From Nocardiopsis gilva YIM 90087 (lineage in GTDB: Bacteria; Actinomycetota; Actinomycetes; Streptosporangiales; Streptosporangiaceae): a stretch of 64,000 nt of DNA. Shown one piece after another: positions 53,729 through 61,283 of this stretch (position 1 is the first letter of the stretch; the number at the start of each line of letters is the position of its first letter). The DNA lies in assembly GCF_002263495.1 (NCBI RefSeq), contig NZ_CP022753.1, positions 992,001-1,056,000 of the forward strand. The letters run 5' to 3'. The notes below the pieces were generated by a model. That model saw only the letters and a list, made by a program, of their open reading frames with translations, was not told the origin of the DNA and searched no databases. A program made the position numbers and the translations under genes.

Positions 53729-55624
53729 TTACTCGCCGTGCCAGGTGCGCCAGAGGGAGGCGTAGGAGCCGTCGCGGGCGAGAAGTTCGTCGTGGGTGCC
53801 CAGCTCTGTGATGCCTCCGTCTTCGACCACCGCGATGCGGTCGGCGTCGTGGGCGGTGTGGAGTCGGTGGGCGATCGCGACGACCGTTCGGCCTTCGAGG
53901 ACCGCGTTGAGCGAGCGTTCCAGGCGGCGGGCGGCGCGTGGGTCGATCAGGGACGTGGCCTCGTCGAGGATCAGGACCTGGGGGTCGGCCAGCACCAGGC
54001 GCGCCAGGGCCAACTGCTGGGTGTGCGCAGGGTCGAGTTCAAGGGCACCGGTTCCCACCTGGGTGTCCAGCCCCTCGGGCAGGTCCCGGACCCACTCCGC
54101 GCACTCGGTCGCCTCCAGTGCCGCCCAGATCTCCTCAGGTGTGACCGCACCCTCGCGGGCCATGGCCACGTTGTCGCCGAGCGTGCCCCGGAAGACGTGG
54201 GTCTCCTGGGTGACCAGCACGACGCGGCGCCGCTGTTCGTGGGAGGGCAGGGCCGACAGGTCCGCGCCGCAGACGAGGACATTGCCGGAGGTCGGTGCGT
54301 GAACCCCGGCGATCAGCTTGCCGAGTGTCGACTTTCCCGCGCCGCTGGGGCCGACCATGGCGAGGCGTTCGCCCGGCCTCAGGGCCAGGTTGACGCCGTG
54401 CAGCACCTCAAGGTCGGGGCGGTAGCCGAAGCGGACGTCGCGGAGTTCGACCTTGCCAGGGTCGGTGGAGGTGGTCGGGTGGGGCTCCACCACCGATAGA
54501 GCCGCTCCATCGTCCTCCTTGGTTACTCCGCTGCTGGGCTCGTTGGCGATCGCGAGTCGGATGCCCAGCAGACGGCGCATCGCGGCGAAGCCGTACGTCA
54601 GGGCGTCCAGCTGCATGATCAGCCGGTCGAGCGGGCCGATGAGCTGATAGGTGAACAGCGTCGCGGCGGTGGCCTGGCCCAGGGTGACGACGTCCTGGGT
54701 GTACAGCCACCCCCCGGTGAGGAAGGTGGCGGCGACGGGGAGCCCGTAGCCGAAGTCCAGGGTCGGGTACCACACGCAGCGGATCCACAGCGTGTAGCGC
54801 TCAGCCGCGTAGGCGTGGACGATGTTGCGGTCGCCGCGTGCGCGCATACGGTCGGCGCGGCGCAGGGCTTCGATGGTGTGGGCGCCCTCCACGGTGTCGG
54901 TCATCCCCTGGACCAGGTCGCCGTAGCGGGCCAGCTCGCGTTCATAGCCCGGGTTCGCGCGCCGCAGGTACCAGCGGGTGCCCAGCCAGAACACTGGGAC
55001 CGCGGTGAGGGCCGGCAGCAGGAGCAGGGGGTGCACCGTGCCGACGGCGGCGATCGTCAGTGCGCAGGTGACCAGAGCGATGATGGCCTCGGGGAGGCTG
55101 TTGCGCACGACGTAGGCCAGGTGGCCGGTGTCGCGGCCGGTGCGCGTGACCAGGTCGCCGCTTCCGGCGCGCTCGACTGTCGCCAGCGGCAGGCGCAGCA
55201 CCGAGCGCATGAACTCCTCGCGCAGTTCGGCGATGAACGCCTCGCCGAACCGGATCGAGGCCGCGACCGATCCGTAGGTGAATACCGCGTGCGCCACCAT
55301 GGCCCCGGCGATCACCGCGATCGTCAGGTCGATGCGCGCGACGGTGGTCCCCGCGCGGACCGCGTCGATGATGTCTCCCAGCAGCCAAGGCGCGGCCAGA
55401 CCGGCGATCGCGGCGACCGCGTGCAGCACGACGACCGCGGTCAGAATCCCCCTGTGTGCCCGCAGCGCCTCTCCCAGCCGTTCGCGCACGTGGGCGCTGT
55501 CGGCAATGGGGAGAATCTTGCGGCGGGGCCGGTGCTCACCGTTCTCGACGCTCTGGCCGTGTGTCCTGGGTTCCGGAGGTTCTCCGGGTTCCGCACGCGT
55601 GCTGCCGGGTTCGGTGCCGATCAT
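53729..55624 (-). CDS. ABC exporter half-transporter, catalytic Walker A/B subunit
   Basis: A 631-residue type IV ABC exporter half (membrane domain then ATPase). Six membrane helices lie in residues 55-320 (for example AIAGLAAPWLLGDIIDAV, DLTIAVIAGAMVAHAVFTYG). The ATPase has intact Walker A (VGPSGAGKSTLGKL), Q-loop (VTQETHVFRGTLG), Walker B (VLILDEATSLID) and H-loop (IAHRLHT), but its signature is ELDPAHTQQ instead of LSGGQ. It pairs with the upstream half, which has the opposite defect. The ATGs of the two overlap as ATGA. Probably exports the product of the neighbouring biosynthetic genes. Confidence 0.92.
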   Translation of the reverse strand: MIGTEPGSTRAEPGEPPEPRTHGQSVENGEHRPRRKILPIADSAHVRERLGEALRAHRGILTAVVVLHAVAAIAGLAAPWLLGDIIDAVRAGTTVARIDLTIAVIAGAMVAHAVFTYGSVAASIRFGEAFIAELREEFMRSVLRLPLATVERAGSGDLVTRTGRDTGHLAYVVRNSLPEAIIALVTCALTIAAVGTVHPLLLLPALTAVPVFWLGTRWYLRRANPGYERELARYGDLVQGMTDTVEGAHTIEALRRADRMRARGDRNIVHAYAAERYTLWIRCVWYPTLDFGYGLPVAATFLTGGWLYTQDVVTLGQATAATLFTYQLIGPLDRLIMQLDALTYGFAAMRRLLGIRLAIANEPSSGVTKEDDGAALSVVEPHPTTSTDPGKVELRDVRFGYRPDLEVLHGVNLALRPGERLAMVGPSGAGKSTLGKLIAGVHAPTSGNVLVCGADLSALPSHEQRRRVVLVTQETHVFRGTLGDNVAMAREGAVTPEEIWAALEATECAEWVRDLPEGLDTQVGTGALELDPAHTQQLALARLVLADPQVLILDEATSLIDPRAARRLERSLNAVLEGRTVVAIAHRLHTAHDADRIAVVEDGGITELGTHDELLARDGSYASLWRTWHGE

Positions 55625-57435
55625 CTGTTCTCTCCTGCACTGGCCGGGGTCGCCCGGCCGGTGTCGAGGTCGTCGCCGTCGTCTATCGCGGAACGCAGAA
55701 CCGTCGTGCTGTACCGCGGTTCGTCGTGCAGCAGGTCGTGGTGCGTCCCCTCGGCCACGACGCGTCCGTCGTCGACGAAGACCACATGGTCGGCCTGGTC
55801 CAGGAGCAACGGGCTTGTCGTCAGGACGACGGTGGTGCGCCCCCGCCGCGCCGCGCCCAGGCGGGCCGCGATGGTCGACTCGGTGTGCGCGTCGACCGCC
55901 GAGGCCGGTTCGACCAGGATCAGCACCTCGGGGTCGGCGAGCAGGGCGCGGCCCAGCCGGAGCCGCTGCTGCTGACCACCGGAGAACTCGCGGCCGTGGT
56001 CGGCCACATGACCGTCGAGCCCGCCCGGAAGCGCGGTGACGATGTCGTCGGCGCAGGCCGCGTGGAGGGCGGAGTGCAGCTCCTCGTCCGCTGCACCGCC
56101 GTCCGGGGACAGTTCCTCACGCAGCGATCCGGAGAACAGCACCGCGCTGTTGGTGCCGACCAGGATGCGCTCACGGACATGGTCCAGGGGGAGGTCGCGT
56201 AGGCGGACGGGGGCTGACGCTCCTTCCTGCTCGCCGTCTCCGGCGACTGCGGCGCGCATGGTGACCTCGGCCTCCGGGCCATCGCGGTAGCGGCCGAGCC
56301 GGTCGGCGATCAGCGCGGCCTGCTCCACGTCGGTGCAGGCGATGCCGGTGAGCCGTCCAGCCGGAACAGTGACCCCGCTGCCCGGGTCGTGGAGGACGAT
56401 GTCACCTTCGGGAGCGGCCGCCGGGCGCTCCGGCTCGGGCAGGTCGTGGGGGAGGGCCAGGATCTTGACGATTCGCCGCGCGGATACGTGCGCGCTGATG
56501 ACCAGGTTCGCCGACCTCATCAGACCGTGCACCGGCATCATCAAGTACGCGGTGTAGCCGTAGAAGGTCACCAGCTGGCCCACTGTGATCTCGCCTGCAA
56601 GCGCGAGACGCGCGCCGAACCAGATGATCCCCGTGACCAGGAGCCCAGGGAGAAGCACTTGGAGCGCGCGCAGCCCGGCCGTCAACCAGCCGACGTGCAC
56701 ACCGGCGGCGCGGGCGCGCTGGGATTCGGCCGTGTAGCGGGTCTCGGACATGTGCTCGCCGCCGATACCGCGCAGGACCCGCAGACCCGCGACGATGTCG
56801 CTGGCGCGGGTCGCTACCTCGGCCTGGAGGTCACGCTGTTTGGTCTCCCGTCGGTGCAGCGGGCGCATCAGCGGACCCGAGCACAGCACGATCAGCGGAA
56901 CACCGACCAGGACCGCGAGCCCCATCGGCACCGACGACCGCAACATCAGCACGCTCACCAGGGCGATGGTGAGAAACGAGGAGAAGATCCGGGCGGCGTG
57001 CTCGAACAGGTCACCGATGTCGTCGATGTCGGTCGTGCCAACGGCGACGACCTCACCGGTCGGCAGCCGTCGGGCGAGTGTGCTGCCGAGCCGGGTGGAG
57101 CCCCGCGTTACCACCTGCACAGTGCGGTAGGCCGCGTCGTACCAGTTGTACGCCTCGGCGCGGTGGCTCGGCACGATGAGGAGCGCCAGGCCAGTGCCCA
57201 TCCCCGTGATCGCTCCGGCCCACAGCAGCAGCTGCCCCGGCTCACCCGAGGTCAGGGCGTTGTCCACGGCCGCGCCGAAGACGGCCGGTAGCAGCGCCTG
57301 GAGTGAGTAATAGACGGTGACGTAGGCGGTGGAGATGATGAGTGCCCACCACTGCTTGCGGGCAAGCCACGCCAGGTACCTCCCGGCCGATCGATGGTCG
57401 GGGGTTCCTGGGTCACGTTCGGGAAGGGCTCGCAC
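55621..57435 (-). CDS. ABC exporter half-transporter with degenerate ATP site
   Basis: A 604-residue exporter half of the same type. Membrane helices lie between residues 30 and 310. In the ATPase domain the Walker A place reads SGVTVPAGRLTGIACTD with no GxxGxGKS, Walker B reads LILVEPASAVD (Val for Asp) and the H-loop His is missing (VVLTTSPLLL), but the signature FSGGQQQRLRLGRALL is intact. In the heterodimer its signature would complete the ATP site of the other half. This gene is first in the leftward operon, divergent from the TetR gene. GTG start at 57435. Confidence 0.92.
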   Translation of the reverse strand: MRALPERDPGTPDHRSAGRYLAWLARKQWWALIISTAYVTVYYSLQALLPAVFGAAVDNALTSGEPGQLLLWAGAITGMGTGLALLIVPSHRAEAYNWYDAAYRTVQVVTRGSTRLGSTLARRLPTGEVVAVGTTDIDDIGDLFEHAARIFSSFLTIALVSVLMLRSSVPMGLAVLVGVPLIVLCSGPLMRPLHRRETKQRDLQAEVATRASDIVAGLRVLRGIGGEHMSETRYTAESQRARAAGVHVGWLTAGLRALQVLLPGLLVTGIIWFGARLALAGEITVGQLVTFYGYTAYLMMPVHGLMRSANLVISAHVSARRIVKILALPHDLPEPERPAAAPEGDIVLHDPGSGVTVPAGRLTGIACTDVEQAALIADRLGRYRDGPEAEVTMRAAVAGDGEQEGASAPVRLRDLPLDHVRERILVGTNSAVLFSGSLREELSPDGGAADEELHSALHAACADDIVTALPGGLDGHVADHGREFSGGQQQRLRLGRALLADPEVLILVEPASAVDAHTESTIAARLGAARRGRTTVVLTTSPLLLDQADHVVFVDDGRVVAEGTHHDLLHDEPRYSTTVLRSAIDDGDDLDTGRATPASAGENR

Positions 57436-57566
57436 AGTTGCCGCACGCTATCCGTGCGGGCGTCGGTGCCGCCACTGGTTTTTTCCTCGGTGGTGCCGCT
57501 ATAGGCCGCTATGACCTGCACTGATGCGTATCTCGTGGCCAGGATCGGCAAAATCCCTTGTGGGGT

Positions 57567-57582
57567 TAGGCCGATCGGCCTA
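57567..57582. promoter_or_regulatory. Perfect 16-bp palindrome, TetR operator candidate
   Basis: TAGGCCGATCGGCCTA in the divergent promoter between the exporter operon and the TetR gene, ending 11 bases before the tetR ATG. An extra half-site TAGGCC (57587-57592) abuts the ATG. Position and symmetry fit autoregulation by the TetR protein. Confidence 0.8.
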
Positions 57583-57592
57583 CCTTTAGGCC

Positions 57593-58210
57593 ATGCAGCC
57601 GAAAACCAGTGCGGTCGGCCGAAAGCGCAACGCGTTCATCGAGGCGGCCCGGAGGGCGCAGATCATCCAGGCGGCCACCGAAACCGTCGCACAGGTCGGC
57701 TACGCGCAGGCGTCGCTGTCCCGCATCGCGCAGCACGCGCGTATCAGCAAGAGCGTCATCTCCTACCACTTCGCGGGCAAGGACGAACTGCTCGAACAGG
57801 TGGTGACGCAGATCTTCGACGAGGGCTGGGCCCTCATCGAGCCGCGCCTGGCGACCGCACGCACCGAGGCGGAGCGGCTGCGCGTCCACATCGAGGTGGA
57901 ACTCGAGTACTGGGAATCGAACCGCACCCGATTCCTGGCCATGGCGTCCATCGTCGACGGCCACCGCACGAGCGACGGGAAACCGCGGTTCGCCGACAAA
58001 TGGGAGGAGACGGTCACGGTCGTCGAGGATCTCCTGCGCAAGGGGCAGGAGAACGGGGAGTTCCGAGACTTCGATCCCCGCGTCGTCGCGGTCACCGTCC
58101 GGCAGGGGATCGAGGGCGCGCTCGACCAGTGGGCGAGAAACCCCGACCTCGACCTCAAGGCGTATACGGCGGAGCTGATCACCCTTTTCGAACTCGCGAT
58201 ACGAAAGTGA
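57593..58210 (+). CDS. TetR-family transcriptional regulator
   Basis: A 205-residue regulator. The HTH is QIIQAATETVAQVGYAQASL with SRIAQHARISKSVISYHFAG and KDELLEQVV, the standard TetR pattern. The C-terminal helical domain (LEYWESNRTRFLAMASIVDG, VVAVTVRQGIEGALDQWARN) binds an unknown ligand. The gene has no ribosome site; ATG follows the AGGCC half-site directly, so the mRNA may be leaderless. It is divergent from the ABC exporter and precedes the oxygenase gene by 68 bp, so it probably controls both sides. Confidence 0.92.
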   Translation: MQPKTSAVGRKRNAFIEAARRAQIIQAATETVAQVGYAQASLSRIAQHARISKSVISYHFAGKDELLEQVVTQIFDEGWALIEPRLATARTEAERLRVHIEVELEYWESNRTRFLAMASIVDGHRTSDGKPRFADKWEETVTVVEDLLRKGQENGEFRDFDPRVVAVTVRQGIEGALDQWARNPDLDLKAYTAELITLFELAIRK

Positions 58211-58278
58211 CGGCGAACCGGAGCGCCCTCCCCGCACATCCGACCGACCGCGGACGCCATCCGAGAGGAGAGACCGTC

Positions 58279-59010
58279 GTGCGAGTCGAACGACATCCGT
58301 CAACCGCTCTGCTCGAATCGGACATCACCGAGTACCGCGAGGAAGGGGTCGTGTGCGTCCCCCGGCTGCTCTCCGGTGAGTCCTTGATCCACGCCCGCGA
58401 GGCGGCGTGGGAGGCGTACCGGTACGAAGCCGAACCCTGGTGGGACGAGAGGGGCATGACCGTCCTCCAGGGCGCCGGCGACTGGCACTCCGACCGGACC
58501 CTGCGCGACCTGGTCCTCGGGCCGCTGGGGGAGGCGGCCGCCGCCCTCGTGGGCGGGCGGGTGCGCCTGTTCACCGGTGGATTCCTCTTCCTGGAGCCGC
58601 ACCGCGACACCCCCACCGTGCGGCACAGCGACGCTCCCTACGACCCCTACGACGCCACGGAGACGATCACCGCATGGATCGCCCTCTCCGACATCCCCGA
58701 GGAACGGGGCTGCCTCTCCTGCCTCCCCCGATCGCATCGCGACCGCGGACTCGTCCCCATCCTCCGCGGCCCCTCCGTCACCCTGCCGCTGGCCGCGGGC
58801 GACGGCGTCTTCCACAACGGCCGCACGGTCCGCTGGGCCGGCGGCAACACGACCGAAGAACCGCGCATCGTGGTGTTCGCGAGATACATGGCAGCGGATG
58901 CGATCTACAACGGCCGACCCGACGCGATCACCGATCCGCTCGGCCTCACGGTCGGACATCCGCTTGGCGGAGCACACTTCCCCCTGATCACAGGAGCCCT
59001 TCATGACTGA
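58279..59010 (+). CDS. PhyH-family Fe(II)/2-oxoglutarate dioxygenase
   Basis: A 243-residue oxygenase of the phytanoyl-CoA dioxygenase family. The Fe ligands are the HxD pair in TVRHSDAPYDPYDATETITA and the distal His in GDGVFHNGRTVRWAGGN, with Arg in EEPRIVVFARY as 2-oxoglutarate ligand. IALSDIPEERGCLSCLPRSH is the typical mid-segment. GTG at 58279 follows GAGAGGAG. It overlaps the CPBP protease gene by eight bases. In secondary metabolism such enzymes hydroxylate amino acids or polyketides, so it may tailor the product of the condensation proteins 6 kb away. Confidence 0.88.
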   Translation: MRVERHPSTALLESDITEYREEGVVCVPRLLSGESLIHAREAAWEAYRYEAEPWWDERGMTVLQGAGDWHSDRTLRDLVLGPLGEAAAALVGGRVRLFTGGFLFLEPHRDTPTVRHSDAPYDPYDATETITAWIALSDIPEERGCLSCLPRSHRDRGLVPILRGPSVTLPLAAGDGVFHNGRTVRWAGGNTTEEPRIVVFARYMAADAIYNGRPDAITDPLGLTVGHPLGGAHFPLITGALHD

Positions 59011-59986
59011 AAGGCGCGCAGGCTCCCAGGTAGGCGGCCCGACCGCGGGCACGGCCGGGGCCCGGCGGGACGACGACGGCGTTCCCTGGCTGCTGTCCGG
59101 GCTGCCTCCGTTCGCCAGGACCGCCATGTGGCGCCGGACCCCGGGGCATCGCGGCGACGGACGCCCCGACCTCCTCTGGCGGGTCACGGTCGTATCCGTC
59201 GCCATCACCCTGCTGTGGTCCGCCATCGCGTGGGTGGTCCGCGCGACGGTCGGTCCTGAGTACAGCCTCCTGTCCCACGCGATGTCGGCGGTGCTCACCA
59301 GCCTGCTGGTCGTCCCGATGATCGCCCTGGCCCGGCGGCACCTCGACCAACGCCCGTGGAGCGGGCTCGGCCTCACCGGCCTGTCAGCGGGCTGGCGCCA
59401 TCTGCTGCTGGGTATGGCTGTCTGGCTGGTGCCCGCCGGGGTCGGGACCGCCCTGTGCGTGGCGTTCGGCTGGACCGAGATCACGATGCGCGCCTCGGTG
59501 CCCGAGGCGCTGGGCTTCACCGCGCTGCTCGTCGTCCTCGTCCTCTTCTACGAGGCGATCCCCGAGGAGCTGGCCTTCCGCGGCTACCTGCAGCGCAACC
59601 TGATGACAGAGATGAGCCCGGGCGGCGCCGTGCTGGTGCAGGCAGGGCTGTTCTGCCTGTTCGGAAGCGCTGTCTGGGCGATCCTGGGCGAGCAGACCAT
59701 CGACGTCGCGCGCTCCCTGATCCTCCTCGCGGCGGGGATCGTCCTGGGCGGTATCCGCGTCGTCAGCCGGAACACGTGGGCGTGCGTCGGCTTCCACCTG
59801 GCCTTTCAGGTTGCCGCGCAGCTTCTGCTGGCCCCCGCGAACGGCCAGTTCGCCGTCAGCGACCCGCTGCCCCTCCAGCTGGTCGCCTTCGGGTTCCTCC
59901 CGTTCGGCCTGGCCGTGCTGCTCTACCAGATCTTCCACCCCGCGCCGGTCAACTGGCGCATTCCCGAGCCTGACAGGAAACCCTGA
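59003..59986 (+). CDS. CPBP-family intramembrane glutamic protease
   Basis: A 327-residue membrane protein. Seven or eight hydrophobic helices; the motif FYEAIPEELAFRGYLQRNL contains the EExxxR catalytic pair, and the last conserved part NTWACVGFHLAFQVAAQLLL carries the FxxxH-type His. This is the CPBP (Abi/Rce1) family, which in bacteria includes immunity-linked and prenyl-CAAX-like proteases. Coupled to the oxygenase gene. Role in the locus: maturation of a peptide or self-protection; neither can be told from sequence. The stop codon is also the first triplet of a 66-bp repeat. Confidence 0.88.
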   Translation: MTERRAGSQVGGPTAGTAGARRDDDGVPWLLSGLPPFARTAMWRRTPGHRGDGRPDLLWRVTVVSVAITLLWSAIAWVVRATVGPEYSLLSHAMSAVLTSLLVVPMIALARRHLDQRPWSGLGLTGLSAGWRHLLLGMAVWLVPAGVGTALCVAFGWTEITMRASVPEALGFTALLVVLVLFYEAIPEELAFRGYLQRNLMTEMSPGGAVLVQAGLFCLFGSAVWAILGEQTIDVARSLILLAAGIVLGGIRVVSRNTWACVGFHLAFQVAAQLLLAPANGQFAVSDPLPLQLVAFGFLPFGLAVLLYQIFHPAPVNWRIPEPDRKP

Positions 59987-60049
59987 GGGGGACGGAGCCT
60001 CAGGGGAAGAGGTCGGTGCCGATGCTGCGCGCCGGTGGCGTCGGCACCG
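59984..60049. repeat. 66-bp direct repeat, copy 1 (left of NUDIX gene)
   Basis: Begins TGAGGGGGACGGAGCCTCAG and ends CGTCGGCACCG. It is the same as the copy at 60555-60620 except at three or four positions (TGCTGCG for CGTCGCG). It contains two hairpins: TGAGG...CCTCA, and CGGTGCCGATG...CGTCGGCACCG with one mismatch. It starts at the stop codon of the CPBP gene. Confidence 0.9.
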
Positions 60050-60106
60050 ACCCGCACTACGACGGCGTGTGGTGGCGACCCCGGTACACGCGGCAGGGCG
60101 GCGGCC

Positions 60107-60535
60107 TCAGCGGATCAGGCCGCGCTCGACCAGTTCGTCCATGACCCGCCGCACGGCCGGAGCGCAGCGGGGACGGCCGGAGCGGTCCAGCCAGGCGAGT
60201 TCGGCGATCTCGTTGCTCGCGGTGGGCTCGCCGTCGTGCTCGGCGCTGTAGCAGGACAGCCGGACCCTGGTGCCCTCGGGATAGCCGTCGGCGAGTTCGT
60301 CGATCACGACCAACGGGCGCAGCGTTCCCGGGCGCAGCGCCACCGCGATCTCCTCTTCGACCTCACGCGTCACCGCGGCCTCGTGGCTCTCACCGGGCTC
60401 GGGCTTGCCCCCGGGCAGGTAGAAGAGCGTCCGGCCGTGCGTGCGGGCACACAGCAGGCGGCCGTCACGCACATGCACCCAGGCGATGGCATCGATGACC
60501 GGCGCGGACGAGGCGGATGGCACTGGGGTTCCCAT
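60107..60535 (-). CDS. NUDIX hydrolase
   Basis: A 142-residue hydrolase of nucleoside diphosphate derivatives. The Nudix box GGKPEPGESHEAAVTREVEE (then EI) fits the signature GX5EX7REUXEEXGU except at the last Gly-Ile, where Ala is present. Other strands are RLLCARTHGRTLFYLPGG and LVVIDELADGYPEGTRVRLS. Short N-terminal extension of 15 residues. Flanked on both sides by the 66-bp direct repeat, so it may have moved as a unit. Substrate unknown. The ATG at 60535 is chosen over one three codons upstream. Confidence 0.9.
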   Translation of the reverse strand: MGTPVPSASSAPVIDAIAWVHVRDGRLLCARTHGRTLFYLPGGKPEPGESHEAAVTREVEEEIAVALRPGTLRPLVVIDELADGYPEGTRVRLSCYSAEHDGEPTASNEIAELAWLDRSGRPRCAPAVRRVMDELVERGLIR

Positions 60536-60554
60536 AGCGCACACCCTAGATCGT

Positions 60555-60620
60555 TGAGGGGGACGGAGCCTCAGGGGAAGAGGTCGGTGCCGACGTCGCG
60601 CGCCGGTGGCGTCGGCACCG
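60555..60620. repeat. 66-bp direct repeat, copy 2 (right of NUDIX gene)
   Basis: Direct copy of 59984-60049. Here the inner hairpin CGGTGCCGACG...CGTCGGCACCG is perfect. It ends four bases before the stop codon of the PIN-domain gene, so it may act as its terminator. Confidence 0.9.
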
Positions 60621-60624
60621 CCGC

Positions 60625-61035
60625 TTACGGCAGGAGCTTCAGAGAAGGAACATGGCGTGGCTTGACGGCGTGGAAATGACGGTGATCCAGGGTGGCGACA
60701 GCCGCCGCATTGCAGCGCTCGGCCAAACTGATGACGGATGCGTCTGCGAGTCCGAGGGGAAAACCCTGATAGCAGTGCATGAGCTCAGCGATCCTGGCGA
60801 GATCATCCTGGTCAGGAATGACTTGTGTGAGATCACCGGCTGCAACGGCTTCGACAAGATTGATTTCGGCCTGGGCACCGATGTACTTAGCAACCAGGTA
60901 GCAGGCTTCAGTTAGCACGTATGGGGTGACCATCAGCTGCCCCTCGTGCGATTCGAGTAGGTCAACGCGGCGGACGTGCTCAGGGTCTTTTCGGTGGAGG
61001 TAGGCGACAAGAGGTCCAGTGTCAACTATCAGCAT
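60625..61035 (-). CDS. PIN-domain (VapC-like) RNase toxin
   Basis: A 136-residue PIN nuclease. The acidic residues are at MLIVDTGPLVAYL (first Asp), LTEACYLVAKY (Glu), GLADASVISLAE (Asp) and VATLDHRHF (Asp). Size and order fit VapC toxins that cut tRNA or rRNA in a Mg-dependent way. ATG at 61035 lies within the end of the small partner gene (14-bp overlap), the usual antitoxin-toxin order. Confidence 0.9.
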   Translation of the reverse strand: MLIVDTGPLVAYLHRKDPEHVRRVDLLESHEGQLMVTPYVLTEACYLVAKYIGAQAEINLVEAVAAGDLTQVIPDQDDLARIAELMHCYQGFPLGLADASVISLAERCNAAAVATLDHRHFHAVKPRHVPSLKLLP

Positions 61036-61240
61036 CGTCCTCGCCGATCTCCGTCCGGACGATGTCCTTGGCGCGTGCAGCGAGATCCATCTCGGGGCCA
61101 TCGAAGGACCTCAGAACCCGAAATCGACTTCGGGGGCTCTTGACCAGACGGAGCGCATGGCACCGCAGCTCTTCAGCCTGCTCAGGTTCCAGGTGATCGA
61201 TGAGCTCGTGGAGTTCTCTGTAGTCTCGTGCCGCCGTCAT
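61022..61240 (-). CDS. Candidate antitoxin of the PIN toxin
   Basis: A 72-residue protein with GAGAGGGAG upstream of ATG 61240. It begins with the helical stretch MTAARDYRELHELIDHLEPE, then CHALRLVKSPRSRFRVLRSF, and an acidic C-terminus (EIGEDDADS) that would suit binding of the toxin. No VapB DNA-binding family is recognised with certainty. Overlap with the PIN gene and the short size make the antitoxin role likely. Confidence 0.75.
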   Translation of the reverse strand: MTAARDYRELHELIDHLEPEQAEELRCHALRLVKSPRSRFRVLRSFDGPEMDLAARAKDIVRTEIGEDDADS

Positions 61241-61283
61241 CGCAGTCTCCCTCTCCTCGCGTTCCGACGATAGTCATCGCGGC

